Source: Catenulispora sp.
GTDB taxonomy: Bacteria > Actinomycetota > Actinomycetes > Streptomycetales > Catenulisporaceae
Direction: 5' to 3'
Length of the DNA stretch: 32,293 bases
NCBI GenBank assembly: GCA_013362315.1
Contig: JABFWL010000268.1
Location: forward strand, 1-32,293
Shown here: positions 7,666-15,989 of the stretch, in pieces
Numbering within the stretch: position 1 is the stretch's first letter
Layout of the letters: each line of letters starts with the position of its first letter
The notes under the pieces: generated by a model
What the model was told of the DNA's origin: nothing
Seen by the model: the letters and a program-made list of their open reading frames with translations, nothing else
The model's database searches: none
Position numbers and translations under genes: made by a program

Positions 7666-8511
7666 ATGACCCATGTCCAGACGCACCATCACAATCACGA
7701 CACTGACCAGGCAGACTACCTTGCGCTGGAAGCCGCGGTCCTGGCCGAGCAGACCGCCGCGATCGTCGATTGGCTGCCCCTTCGGACGTCACCACGGCAC
7801 ATCGTCGACCTCGGCTCAGGAACCGGCGCGGGCACCCTCGCCATCCTCCGCCGCTTCCCCGAGGCCCAGGTCATCGCTGTCGACGTCTCCGCCGCTCATC
7901 TCCAGCGGCTTCGTGAAGAGGCACAGGTGCGGGGCGTGGACGATCGCATTCGTACCGTGCAGGCAGACCTCGACCATTCTGCCTGGCCCAGCCTCGGTAC
8001 CCCGGACTTGGTGTGGGCGTCGGCATCGCTGCATCACATGGCCCGCCCCGAGGACGCCCTGCGCACCGTTCGCGGAGTCCTCGCACCCGACGGGCTGCTC
8101 GCGCTCGTCGAGCTGGCGGCCTTCCCTCGCTTCCTCCCGGAGGACGGTCCCGAGGACCGGCCCGGCTTGGAAGAACGCTGCCACGAGGTCGGCGACCGCC
8201 TCCGTGCCGAGCGCCTGCCGCACCTCGGTGCCGACTGGGGTTCGACGCTGGCGGCGGCTGGTTTCACCGTGGAAGGCGAACGCACCGTCGCCGTGAAGGT
8301 CGAGGGCTCCCAGAACGAGGCGGTCGGCGCCTTCGCTCTCGCCAGCATGCAGCGGCTACGTCACAGCCTCGAAGGGTCGCTGGACCCCGACGACCTCGCC
8401 GCTGTCGACCGACTGCTCGACGCCGACAGCCCGGGTTACCTCCTGCACCGCGACGACCTCACAGTCCGCGCCGAGCGCACGGTTTGGGCCGCGCGGCCGG
8501 CCGCCGGCTGA
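7666..8511 (+). CDS. Class I SAM-dependent methyltransferase
   Basis: A 281-residue protein. Motif I is HIVDLGSGTGAGTLAI (about 45-60), the second strand ends in VIAVDVSAAHLQRL, and PDLVWASASLHHMARPEDALRTVRGVLAPDGLLALVEL covers motifs III-V of a UbiE/Methyltransf_25-like fold. The N-terminus is His-rich (HHHNH), which is unusual. The C-terminal half (about 175-281) is a family-specific cap. Substrate unknown. The gene lies alone between the XRE-cupin regulator and a convergent oxidoreductase and has its own apparent leaderless promoter. Confidence 0.85.
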   Translation: MTHVQTHHHNHDTDQADYLALEAAVLAEQTAAIVDWLPLRTSPRHIVDLGSGTGAGTLAILRRFPEAQVIAVDVSAAHLQRLREEAQVRGVDDRIRTVQADLDHSAWPSLGTPDLVWASASLHHMARPEDALRTVRGVLAPDGLLALVELAAFPRFLPEDGPEDRPGLEERCHEVGDRLRAERLPHLGADWGSTLAAAGFTVEGERTVAVKVEGSQNEAVGAFALASMQRLRHSLEGSLDPDDLAAVDRLLDADSPGYLLHRDDLTVRAERTVWAARPAAG

Positions 8512-8540
8512 CCCGGTCAGGCCGCCGTGGCCGGACCGGG
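8512..8540. terminator. Terminator between convergent genes
   Basis: A 7-bp stem (CCCGGTC with GACCGGG) continues after one mismatch into a 4-bp stem (GGCC with GGCC) and a 5-base loop. It starts at the last base of the methyltransferase stop codon and lies before the 3' end of the convergent oxidoreductase gene. Confidence 0.55.
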
Positions 8541-8584
8541 CTTGAGCAGTCTTAACCGGGTTCTGGCCTGGGCTTGAGCTCGGC

Positions 8585-9571
8585 TCACGCCGCCGGATAC
8601 GCGACACCGATCTGGGCCCGCACCTCGTCCATCGTGCGCATCACCCCCAGGGTCTCCGCCCAGGGCGCCAGCGGGCTCTCCTGAAGGCCCTCGCGCAGGC
8701 AGCGCTGCGCCTCGATGGCCTCGTGCACCATGCCGCGGGCGAGGAACGGCGCTTCCACGCGCTGCACGAGGTCGTCGTTACGGAAGACGCTGAACCCGGA
8801 CGGCCAGCTGAAGTGCCGTCCGAACTCGATCCGGCCCTCGGTGCCGGCGATGGTCGCGCTCCACGGGCCGTCGGCCGAGATCGAGCAGGTCAGCGTGGCG
8901 ATGCCGCCGCCGGGGTGGACGAGGGTGACGGCGGTCGTGTCGTCGACCCCTTCCGGCGTCAGCGTCGCGGCGGCGTGGACGGTGCGCGGCTCGCCGAATA
9001 CCAGCCGGGACAGCGTGAGCGGGTAGACGCCGAGGTCGAGCAGCGCGCCGCCGCCGAGCGCGGGATCGCGCACGCGGTGCTCGGGGCCGGCCTTGAAGGC
9101 CACGGAGAAGTCGGCGGTGACCAGGCGCGGCTCGCCGATGACGCCGGAGTGGACCGTCTCGACCATCTTCAGTATGGCCGGGACCGTGCGGGTCCACATG
9201 GCCTCCATGAAGAACACCCCGGCCGCCTCGGCGCGGTGCACCAGGTCCAGGGCCTGGACGGCGTCCAGGGTCAGCGGCTTCTCGCAGAGGACTGCCTTAC
9301 CCGCGTCCAGGCACAGCGCGGCAGCCGCGTGGTGCGCCGAGTGCGGCGTGGCGACGTAGACGATGTCGATGTCCGGATCGGCTGCCAGCTCGGCCCACGA
9401 GCCGTGGGCGCGGGGGATGCCGTAGCGGTCGGCGAAGGCCCGCGCGGCCTCGGGGGAGCGCGAGCCGACGGCCGCGACCTCGGCGTCGTCGAGGGTGAGC
9501 AGGTCCTCGGTGAAGGTGGCGGCGATGGCGCCGGTCGCCAGGACGCCCCAGCGGACGGGTGGGTGGGCCAC
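8585..9571 (-). CDS. Gfo/Idh/MocA-family oxidoreductase
   Basis: A 328-residue NAD(P)-dependent dehydrogenase of the dihydrodiol dehydrogenase-like branch. The Rossmann start is RWGVLATGAIAATF (about 7-20). CEKPL (96-100) carries the family Lys, and LLDLGVYPL (178-186) is the second conserved catalytic segment. Length and order are normal for the family; the sugar or diol substrate is unknown. The start is set at GTG 9569-9571 because GAGG lies eight bases upstream and the Rossmann strand begins there. An open in-frame extension up to 9697 is unlike the family. Confidence 0.88.
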   Translation of the reverse strand: MAHPPVRWGVLATGAIAATFTEDLLTLDDAEVAAVGSRSPEAARAFADRYGIPRAHGSWAELAADPDIDIVYVATPHSAHHAAAALCLDAGKAVLCEKPLTLDAVQALDLVHRAEAAGVFFMEAMWTRTVPAILKMVETVHSGVIGEPRLVTADFSVAFKAGPEHRVRDPALGGGALLDLGVYPLTLSRLVFGEPRTVHAAATLTPEGVDDTTAVTLVHPGGGIATLTCSISADGPWSATIAGTEGRIEFGRHFSWPSGFSVFRNDDLVQRVEAPFLARGMVHEAIEAQRCLREGLQESPLAPWAETLGVMRTMDEVRAQIGVAYPAA

Positions 9572-9714
9572 AGGTTCAGCCTCGTTCGGAGAGCAGGGAC
9601 GGGACGATGCCGAACGAGGATAGCGTGCCGAGGTGATCTGAAAAGATCTTCGGGTTGCGGTGGACGAACTGGTCAGCTGCTGGGCAGCTTCCGTCACCTG
9701 TGGGTCAGCCGTCG

Positions 9715-9731
9715 GCCGGTTCCAGACCGGC
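9715..9731 (-). terminator. Possible terminator of the Gly/Ser-rich lipoprotein gene
   Basis: GCCGGT and ACCGGC form a 6-bp stem with a 5-base loop starting seven bases after the stop codon. No T-run. GGTCAG words recur at 9671, 9703 and 9736, about 33 bp apart, the last including the stop codon. Confidence 0.35.
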
Positions 9732-9737
9732 TCTCGG

Positions 9738-10265
9738 TCAGCCGCTGAAGTTGCAGGCCTCGGCGACCGCCCCGGCGTCGCTCATCGCCTGCGAGGTGTC
9801 CGGCGTCTTCCCGCGCTGCACCTCGCTCGCCATGCTCGACAAGTCGTCGGAGACCTTGTTCATCGCGTCCTTGGCGTCCTGGTTCTTGGTCTTGCCGGCC
9901 GCATCGTGCATCTGGCGGCTCGCGGACTTCAGACCGGACAGGGCCGACTGCGGGTTGGTGCTGCCCTGGAGCTTCAGGGCGCTCTGGATCGCGGTCAGGG
10001 CCTCGGCGCAGCCCGCGTCGGCACCTCCCGCCTTGGAACCGCCGGACGAGCCGCCCGACGAGCCGCCGAGCAGACCGCCCGAGGATGAGGAGCCGCCCGA
10101 TGAACCGCCGGAGGAGTCGCCCGAGGAGCCGCCGGAAGAACCGCTGCCGTGGCCTATGGTGCCCGAAGACGAACAACCGGCGGCGAGCAGAGCCGCAGCG
10201 GACAGCGCGACGACGAACGGAAGGCGATCACGCGTGGACATGGTGGAACCCCCGAGGCGGGCCAT
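9738..10265 (-). CDS. Putative lipoprotein with a Gly/Ser-rich spacer
   Basis: A 175-residue protein. A hydrophobic segment ending in LLAAGC (Cys31) is a clear lipobox. A low-complexity SSGGSSGG spacer (about 32-77) follows. A helical domain comes last (about 82-175: CAEALTAIQSALKLQG, LKSASRQMHDAAGKT, AMNKVSDDLSSMASEV, ACNFSG), whose two Cys at its ends may pair. The ATG at 10263-10265 has AGGAA about five bases upstream. ATG 10239-10241, eight codons in, would give a more typical signal peptide. Function unknown. Confidence 0.75.
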   Translation of the reverse strand: MARLGGSTMSTRDRLPFVVALSAAALLAAGCSSSGTIGHGSGSSGGSSGDSSGGSSGGSSSSGGLLGGSSGGSSGGSKAGGADAGCAEALTAIQSALKLQGSTNPQSALSGLKSASRQMHDAAGKTKNQDAKDAMNKVSDDLSSMASEVQRGKTPDTSQAMSDAGAVAEACNFSG

Positions 10266-10443
10266 CGCTTCCTGCGGTGGCCGGTGACTGACAGTGCCCG
10301 AATGGAAAGTGGTTTCGCTGATTCTTGGTCAGAGACCTTAGGGAACCATCTTGTGCAAGGCAAGCTGGGACCGGTCCCCAACGTCGCGGTATAGAAGTTC
10401 AGCAGGGCACGCGCACCAGCAGCAGCTCGCCGGCGACGGTTGA

Positions 10444-10745
10444 CTATGACCGGGCCGCCACGGAGACCCTGTCGTCGAGCGGCAACGGCATCGCTTCGCA
10501 GAGTGCCGACTTCGGTGCGCCGCCACGCAGCAGGTAGTCGTTGACATGCGCCGGCCAGCGGGTAGGCGGCTCCGAGCCGGTCGCCCTCGGCCACCCAGTA
10601 CGCCGGATCGTGCGACCAGGGCGTGTCACCGCACGTCACGGCCCAGTACGCGCCGCTGTTCGGCTTGCCCGTGGGCACCCGCACGATCGGCAGCAACCTC
10701 GAGGCCTGAGTCGGGTCGGCGCGCAGGGCCTTAGCATCGCTCGCG
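10444..10745 (-). pseudogene. Decayed remnant of an S33-type (tripeptidyl aminopeptidase-like) alpha/beta-hydrolase, C-terminal part
   Basis: The 590-base gap 10266-10855 has no intact gene. On its minus strand one frame reads SGAYWAVTCGDTPWSHDPAYW and then VAEGDRLGAAYPLAG, which resembles the TAP-like C-terminal region of secreted S33 peptidases (AI-x-C-x-D-x-x-W-x-x-D-x-x-x-Y). Near 10547 the apparent homology moves to another frame (NDYLLRGGAPKSALCEAMPL) and stops at about 10444. No start codon with an N-terminal hydrolase domain lies upstream. This fits a truncated, frameshifted leftover. The family assignment rests on a short stretch. The rest of the gap holds only the leader of the GMC gene. 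Confidence 0.45.
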
Positions 10746-10855
10746 CGGGGGAGGGGCCAGGGGCGTGGATGCCTATTGAACCCTCACGCTCCCGCCCCTA
10801 CAGTGCAGCGACCTACCGTGATCGCGCGGCCCGGGCCGCGGGAGGGGAACGTGCC

Positions 10856-12484
10856 ATGGCGCAGCGTTCGGTGGCCGGACAGGCCGACTACATCATCGTC
10901 GGGGCAGGCAGCGCCGGCTGTGTGCTGGCCGCTCGCCTGGCCCGCACACACCCCGGAGCCAAGGTCCTGCTTTTGGAGGCCGGCGGCTCGGACCGCACGA
11001 AACTCGTGCGCAAGCCCGGGCTGATCGCCGCCGTGCACAGCGTTCCCCAACTGAAGAAGCGGCTTGACTGGGGCTATTACTCAGTACCGCAGACTGACGC
11101 CTTGAACCGCCGCATCCCCCAGACGCGCGGCAAGGTCCTCGGCGGCTCCGGTTCCATCAACGGCATGCTGTTCGTCCGCGGCAACGCGGCCAACTACGAC
11201 TCCTGGGCCGCAGAGGGCTGCGACGGTTGGTCGTACGCCGATGTGCTGCCGAGCTTCAAGAAGCTGGAGAGCTGGGAAGACGGCGACAACGAGTACCGCG
11301 GTGGCTCCGGACCGATCAAGGTCCGGCGCCAGACCGATGTCACCACCGCCACGCTGGGCTTCATGGAGGCCTTCGCCGACACCGTAGGCGTCAAGATCCT
11401 CGACGACTACAACGCCGAGTCGCAGGAGGGTATTGGCATCGTCCAACAGAGTGCTGACAGCGGCCTGCGCTATAGCTCCTCCGTCGGCTATCTCGACGAG
11501 CACGGCCTGACGAATCTCGACATCGCCGTGGGCGTCACCGTCGCCCGCGTCGTATCGGACAAGGGCCGCGCTGTCGGCGTCGAGATCATCACCGACACCG
11601 GCACGCGGCAGGTGATCCGCGCTGAGCGCGAGGTGGTGCTCGCCGCCGGAGTGTACGGATCGGCGCAGCTGCTCCAGCTGTCGGGCATCGGCCCGGCGGA
11701 GCACCTGCGTTCCCTCGACATCAGCGTGGTCGCGGACCTGCCGGTCGGCGACAACCTGCACGACCACCTCTTCGTGCCGATGTGCTTCCTGATGCCGGAG
11801 GCCCGCAACAAGGGCACGGCGCCGTACTTCGCTCGCGGCTATCTCAGGGAGATGACTCGCGGCGGTACCTGGGTCGGGCGCACGGTGTTCGAGTCGGTGG
11901 GTTTCGTGCGCGGCCCGGACGCCGGGGCGATCCCGGACATCCAGATCCACGTGCTGCCCTGGTCCTACCCCGGCCCGAACCAGGACGCCCCGGTGCGGCA
12001 CAAGGCCGATCCGCGCCGCACCCTGACCGTCATGCCGACCCTGATCTACCCCGAGAGCCGCGGCACCGTGCGGCTGGCCTCGGCCGATCCGACCGCCGCG
12101 CCCCTGATCGACCCCGCCTACCTGCGCGCTCCGGCCGATGCGAAGCTGCTGCTGGACGGAATGGAGTTGGTGCGCGAGGCGATGGCGCACCGCAGCCTGA
12201 CGCGGCGCATGGGCGGCGAGACGGCGCCGGGCACGGCGCACGCCGACCGCGCCGCGCTGGCCGCCGAGCTTCCCCACCGCGCCACCACGGTCTACCACCC
12301 GGTCGGCACCTGCCGGATGGGCGTCGACGAGCGCGCGGTCGTGGACCCGGCCCTGCGGGTGCGCGGCGTGGAGGGGCTGCGGGTCGCCGACGCCTCGATC
12401 ATGCCGACCATCGTCGGCGGGAACACCAACGCCGCCGCGATGATGATCGGGGAGCACGCGGCGGCGTTGATGGCCGAGGGCTGA
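10856..12484 (+). CDS. GMC-family FAD-dependent oxidoreductase
   Basis: A 542-residue glucose-methanol-choline oxidoreductase. YIIVGAGSAGCVLAARL (about 11-27) is the FAD dinucleotide site and LLLEAGG the end of the second strand. GKVLGGSGSINGMLFVRGNAANYD is the first family signature, and GSAQLLQLSGIGPAEHL the second. YHPVGTCRMG (around residue 480) has the active-site His, and GGNTNAAAMMIGEHAA closes the FAD domain. It resembles choline dehydrogenase-like alcohol oxidoreductases, but the substrate is unknown. ATG 10856 is chosen for GGAGGGG upstream and because the FAD motif follows directly; the open frame upstream to 10541 is not conserved-looking. Confidence 0.92.
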   Translation: MAQRSVAGQADYIIVGAGSAGCVLAARLARTHPGAKVLLLEAGGSDRTKLVRKPGLIAAVHSVPQLKKRLDWGYYSVPQTDALNRRIPQTRGKVLGGSGSINGMLFVRGNAANYDSWAAEGCDGWSYADVLPSFKKLESWEDGDNEYRGGSGPIKVRRQTDVTTATLGFMEAFADTVGVKILDDYNAESQEGIGIVQQSADSGLRYSSSVGYLDEHGLTNLDIAVGVTVARVVSDKGRAVGVEIITDTGTRQVIRAEREVVLAAGVYGSAQLLQLSGIGPAEHLRSLDISVVADLPVGDNLHDHLFVPMCFLMPEARNKGTAPYFARGYLREMTRGGTWVGRTVFESVGFVRGPDAGAIPDIQIHVLPWSYPGPNQDAPVRHKADPRRTLTVMPTLIYPESRGTVRLASADPTAAPLIDPAYLRAPADAKLLLDGMELVREAMAHRSLTRRMGGETAPGTAHADRAALAAELPHRATTVYHPVGTCRMGVDERAVVDPALRVRGVEGLRVADASIMPTIVGGNTNAAAMMIGEHAAALMAEG

Positions 12485-12508
12485 GAGACACCGATACCCG
12501 CTGTCGGC

Positions 12509-15121
12509 TCAACGCTTCCAGAACGGTCGTGGCGGCGGCTTGCGGAGCTTCTTCAGCTCTGTCGCCGCCGCCTGGAGCCGGTCAGCCGGATTGGTGCTTT
12601 CCTTGAGGGCTGCGATGAGCGCGGTGGCCGCTGCGAGGAACGGTATCGTGATCCGCAAGACCATCTGATGGATCGCCGCCGACAGTTCGGACAGCACGGC
12701 CTCCTGCTCCTCGGCACCGGCCTCCGCACCGCTCACGGCGTCCAGGCGCGCGAGCCAGGTCGTCGCGAACGCGTCCAGTTCGTCCGCGCTCAAGAACGAA
12801 ACGCGCTTGCGGGCGGCCCCGCGCGGCTGGTCGCCGGTTCCGCCGAAGCCGTAGCCGCCGGGGCCGGCGGCCACCGCGGCGTCGATCTGCTCCCACGGCG
12901 GCGTGGGCGGCTTCGGCGCCGCCGTCCGGACGCTCTTCGTCGATCGCACGTCCAGGGACATCGCGTCGCCGCCGAGGGCGCTCACCGGCGCCGCACCGGC
13001 CGGTGCGGCCGGCGCCGCCGGCATCGCCATCATCGGCATCATCGGCATGCTGACCGGCGATGCGACGTCCCGTTCCGCCTGCCAGCCCGCGGGCAGGTCA
13101 ACAGGCTGCGTGACCCGCTTGAGAGTGTCGCCTTCGGCGACCACGACGGTGTCGACGGCCACGAACGCGGTAAAACGAGACAGCACATTGAATCGCACCG
13201 AGGTGTCGACGATCGTCTTCTCCAGTTCCTCGTGGCCGCCGACGACAGAGGCGTAGCGATCCTCCAGATCCCTGATACGCCCGCGCGCCCAGAAACTCGC
13301 CAGGTCCGCCTCATCAGACACCACGGCCGGAACATCGCGCGTCCAGGGCGAGCCATCCGCAGCGGTGCCGCTGACGGTGACGCCGCCCACGCCCTCGCTC
13401 GACGCATCGCCGCCGGTGAACCGCCCCGCCACCACCAGCGGTGCCCCGACGAACAGATCCGGCAGCCGCGACGGCGTGATCGAGTCCTGATCCAGCTGCA
13501 GCCCGCCGGAGCCGGTGACTCGCAGCCCGGTCACCAGCGGTGTGCCGACGCGACGGTGCACGGCGTCCATCGCCTCGTCCAGGCGGTCCTCGGACTCCAC
13601 CAGCTCGCAGCGGCCACCGCCGGCGGCCGCCAGGCGGTTCAGGAACCCGGCGTTGACGGCGGTGTCGATGCCGATGGTGTGCACCCGAAGGTGCGGCAGG
13701 GACGCCGACAGCGCGGACAGCAGCGCGTCTTCGTTGCCGACCTGACCGTCCGTGACGAGGATGAGCACCCGGTCCCGGTCGCGGTCCTTGCCCTCGCCCT
13801 GATACTCGTCCGCCCCGGCGTCGGGCGTCAGCAACCCCGCGGCGCGCCGCAGCGGTTCGGCCATCTCCGTGCCGCCGCGTGCCTCGATCGTCGCCAGATG
13901 CTGCACGGCGCGGAACCGGTGCCGGTCGGTGGCCGGGACGAGGGCGTCCTCCGGCAAGTCCGGGGGAGTGGTGACCTCATGGTCGAAGGCCAGCACCGCG
14001 AAGTGGTCGGCGGCGGTGAGGGTGTCGACGATGCGGGCCGCCGCGCGGCGGGCCGCCGTCATCTTCCAGCCGCCCATGCTGCCCGAGCGGTCCAGGACCA
14101 GGACCACGTCGCGCGGCCGGACGGCACCGGTCGGTTCCGGGGGCAGGACGGTGAGCAGGAAGGTGCCGACCGGCGGCGCGGACGTCGCAGCCTGCGGAGA
14201 CAGATCAGACTCCGCAGAGACCTCCGAAATCGCGGACCCTGCTTCAGCGGCAGCGGCAGCGGCAGTATCAGCGCCAGTGCCAGCAACCGCGTCCCGCGCC
14301 ACCACCAACGAGGTCGCCGCCGCCTGCCCGCCATACCCGAGCCGCAGCACGAAGTCCCGGTCGCAGCGCGCCCCCGGGTCCAGCCGCACAATGTGCCGCT
14401 CGCCGTCCCGGCTCACCATGACCCCGTGCAGGCTCGACGCCAGCGCGCCCAGCGGCAGCCCCGCCGGATCCACCGCCACCTCGATCGACAGCCGCACCGG
14501 GTTCGGGAAGCCGGGCAGCAGCACCGGCGCGCTGATCCGCGAGGCGTCCGGCACCTGCGCGGTGTCCGCGGCCGTCCCATCGCCCACCGGCTCGCCGGGC
14601 AGCGCGGCGCCGGGGATGTAGCGGGGCGCGACGACCAGCGGGAACCGGAACGTGGCCTGGCCGTCCTCGTAGGGCAGCCGCCCCGACAGCGTCGTGCGCA
14701 CCACCACCTGCTCGCCCGGCACGATGTTGCCGACCCGCAGCGTGAACACCCCCGGCCGCTCCTCCTCGGCGATCGAGGCCCGCCGGCCCTCGGCGATCGC
14801 CTGGTCGTAGTCGGCGCGCGCGGTCTCCCGCTCCTTCACCACGCCCTCCACGATCCGGCCCGCGGCCTGCATGCGCAGCCGCGTCACCGCCGCCCGATCC
14901 GGCAGCGGGAAGATGTACGTGGCCTCCAACGGCACGTCGTACGGGTTCCGGAAGGTCTGCGCGAGCTCGGTGCGGGCGGTCAGCCCGACCACGGTCGTGC
15001 GCACGTCCACCTGCTCCAGCGGCAGGTTGCCGCGCTCGGTGCGCAACGCCCCCAGGCCGCCTTCCGGCGCCAGGCGCGGCATCTCCTCGAAGACCTCGAC
15101 GACACCGGTTCGAACAGTCAT
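12509..15121 (-). CDS. VIT and von Willebrand factor A domain protein
   Basis: An 870-residue protein. A VIT (inter-alpha-trypsin inhibitor) domain occupies about 1-135 (VDVRTTVVGLTARTELAQTF, EATYIFPLPDRAAVTRLRM, PGVFTLRVGNIVPGEQVVVR). A VWA domain follows (about 335-500) with an intact MIDAS, VLVLDRSGSMGGWK and GGTEMAEPL. The C-terminal third holds an Ala/Pro/Met-rich hinge and a helical tail (LDAFATTWLARLDA, then LSELSAAIHQMVLRI). There is no signal peptide or obvious membrane helix. VIT-VWA proteins are thought to bind proteins through the metal site, but the bacterial role is unknown. AAGGGGG precedes the ATG. It follows the MerR-like gene in the same direction, 86 bases away. Confidence 0.9.
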   Translation of the reverse strand: MTVRTGVVEVFEEMPRLAPEGGLGALRTERGNLPLEQVDVRTTVVGLTARTELAQTFRNPYDVPLEATYIFPLPDRAAVTRLRMQAAGRIVEGVVKERETARADYDQAIAEGRRASIAEEERPGVFTLRVGNIVPGEQVVVRTTLSGRLPYEDGQATFRFPLVVAPRYIPGAALPGEPVGDGTAADTAQVPDASRISAPVLLPGFPNPVRLSIEVAVDPAGLPLGALASSLHGVMVSRDGERHIVRLDPGARCDRDFVLRLGYGGQAAATSLVVARDAVAGTGADTAAAAAAEAGSAISEVSAESDLSPQAATSAPPVGTFLLTVLPPEPTGAVRPRDVVLVLDRSGSMGGWKMTAARRAAARIVDTLTAADHFAVLAFDHEVTTPPDLPEDALVPATDRHRFRAVQHLATIEARGGTEMAEPLRRAAGLLTPDAGADEYQGEGKDRDRDRVLILVTDGQVGNEDALLSALSASLPHLRVHTIGIDTAVNAGFLNRLAAAGGGRCELVESEDRLDEAMDAVHRRVGTPLVTGLRVTGSGGLQLDQDSITPSRLPDLFVGAPLVVAGRFTGGDASSEGVGGVTVSGTAADGSPWTRDVPAVVSDEADLASFWARGRIRDLEDRYASVVGGHEELEKTIVDTSVRFNVLSRFTAFVAVDTVVVAEGDTLKRVTQPVDLPAGWQAERDVASPVSMPMMPMMAMPAAPAAPAGAAPVSALGGDAMSLDVRSTKSVRTAAPKPPTPPWEQIDAAVAAGPGGYGFGGTGDQPRGAARKRVSFLSADELDAFATTWLARLDAVSGAEAGAEEQEAVLSELSAAIHQMVLRITIPFLAAATALIAALKESTNPADRLQAAATELKKLRKPPPRPFWKR

Positions 15122-15162
15122 GGTCGGTTTCCCCCTTAAGTAGGACAGCAGGTCAGGCCGGG

Positions 15163-15216
15163 TCAGGCAACTCAGGCAACTCAGGCAACTCAGGCAGCTC
15201 AGGCGAGTCAGGCCTC
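15163..15216. repeat. 9-bp tandem repeat starting at a stop codon
   Basis: Three exact TCAGGCAAC units (15163-15189) are followed by TCAGGCAGC, TCAGGCGAG and TCAGGCCTC. The TCA of the last unit is the MerR-like gene's TGA stop (15208-15210, minus strand), so the repeat seems to have grown outward from the stop codon into the 86-base gap before the VIT-VWA gene. Confidence 0.85.
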
Positions 15217-15885
15217 GGACAGCCCGAGCCGGTGGAGCAGGTCCAGCAGCGGCCGCGCGGCCTCGGCGATCGCGGCTCGCTCAGCGGCATCCGGCACGCG
15301 GCCGGAGTCCGCCGTCAACAGCAGTGTCACGTCGGAAGCCAGACGGACGCCGGACATCAGCGATGCGGTGGGCGCCGGCGCGGGTGCCGCCGCGGCGGTC
15401 GGCGATTCCGGCCGGGCGGACCAGAAGCGCTGACGGGCGACTGGCACGACCGAATCCGGCGTCTCAGGGGCCGAGGACACCGACGGCTCCGAAGCTGTCG
15501 GCGCCTCCCGTGCTTCTAGCGCCTCTCGTGCTTCTAGCGCTTCCAGTTCATCGACATCCCGCGGCAGCATCGCGATCCGCTCCACCGCCGCCACCTCCGC
15601 CCCGAGCAGCCGCTGCTGCACTTCGGTCAGCGTCAGCCCGGCCGCCTGCAGCCGCTTGATCGCGACCAGCTGCGCCAGATGCCGCCGGCCGTACAAAGCG
15701 GTGCGCCCCCGCATCGCGCCGGGCCGGTCGAGCAGCCCGATCGAGGTGTAGTAGCGGATGGTCCGCACGTCGGGCACCTCCCTGATCCGGCCGTTGGGCT
15801 GCGGCGCGAGCGCACCGGCGGCCAGCGCCGCCGCGGCCAGCCGCGCCAGCCGGTCGATGGTCCACTGCGCCGGTTCTCCGCTCAC
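15208..15885 (-). CDS. MerR-like transcriptional regulator
   Basis: A 225-residue regulator. WTIDRLARLAAAAL (about 8-21) and VPDVRTIRYYTSIGLLDRP (about 37-55), then RTALYGRRHLAQLVAIKRLQAAGLTLTEVQQRL, make a MerR-type winged helix. About 15 extra residues (AAGALAPQPNGRIRE) sit between the first helix and the recognition part. Similar proteins are known beside VIT-VWA genes in Streptomyces. The C-terminal half is Ala/Pro/Glu-rich with ALEAREALEARE repeats; it has no recognised sensor. GTG at 15883-15885 is chosen because a promoter with TTGACA lies directly upstream. An upstream open frame to 15969 would run through the operator. It probably regulates itself and the VIT-VWA gene. Confidence 0.8.
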   Translation of the reverse strand: MSGEPAQWTIDRLARLAAAALAAGALAPQPNGRIREVPDVRTIRYYTSIGLLDRPGAMRGRTALYGRRHLAQLVAIKRLQAAGLTLTEVQQRLLGAEVAAVERIAMLPRDVDELEALEAREALEAREAPTASEPSVSSAPETPDSVVPVARQRFWSARPESPTAAAAPAPAPTASLMSGVRLASDVTLLLTADSGRVPDAAERAAIAEAARPLLDLLHRLGLSEA

Positions 15886-15921
15886 AGTGTCGATCGTGAC
15901 ACTGTTATATGACAGTGTCAA
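15884..15921 (-). promoter_or_regulatory. Three-armed operator and leaderless promoter of the MerR-like gene
   Basis: ACAGTGTC (15884-15891), GACACTGT (15898-15905) and ACAGTGTC (15912-15919) are exact 8-mers in alternating orientation with 6-base spacers, giving two overlapping perfect inverted repeats with 14-bp period. On the minus strand TTGACA (15921-15916), a 17-bp spacer and CACGAT (15898-15893) form a promoter whose -10 ends seven bases before the GTG start. A dimer bound here would sit over the promoter. The divergent carboxypeptidase gene is 69 bp away. Confidence 0.65.
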
Positions 15922-15989
15922 CAGAAGCGGTGGAGACCGCTGGTTCTTCCGTGTTGAGCAGCGCTCCAAGGCCCTGATACGGTCCGCTG

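Noticed and set aside
6800-7795. Upstream extension of the DUF11-like protein to a 726-residue frame
   Set aside because: The added part is antisense to the XRE-cupin gene and has no domain; the signal peptide begins at 6799.
11081-12457. A 458-codon minus-strand frame inside the GMC oxidoreductase
   Set aside because: Shadow frame; GMC motifs are on the plus strand.
12668-15139. An 823-codon plus-strand frame opposite the VIT-VWA gene
   Set aside because: Low-complexity Arg/His/Ala composition without domains; the opposite strand has clear VIT and VWA motifs.
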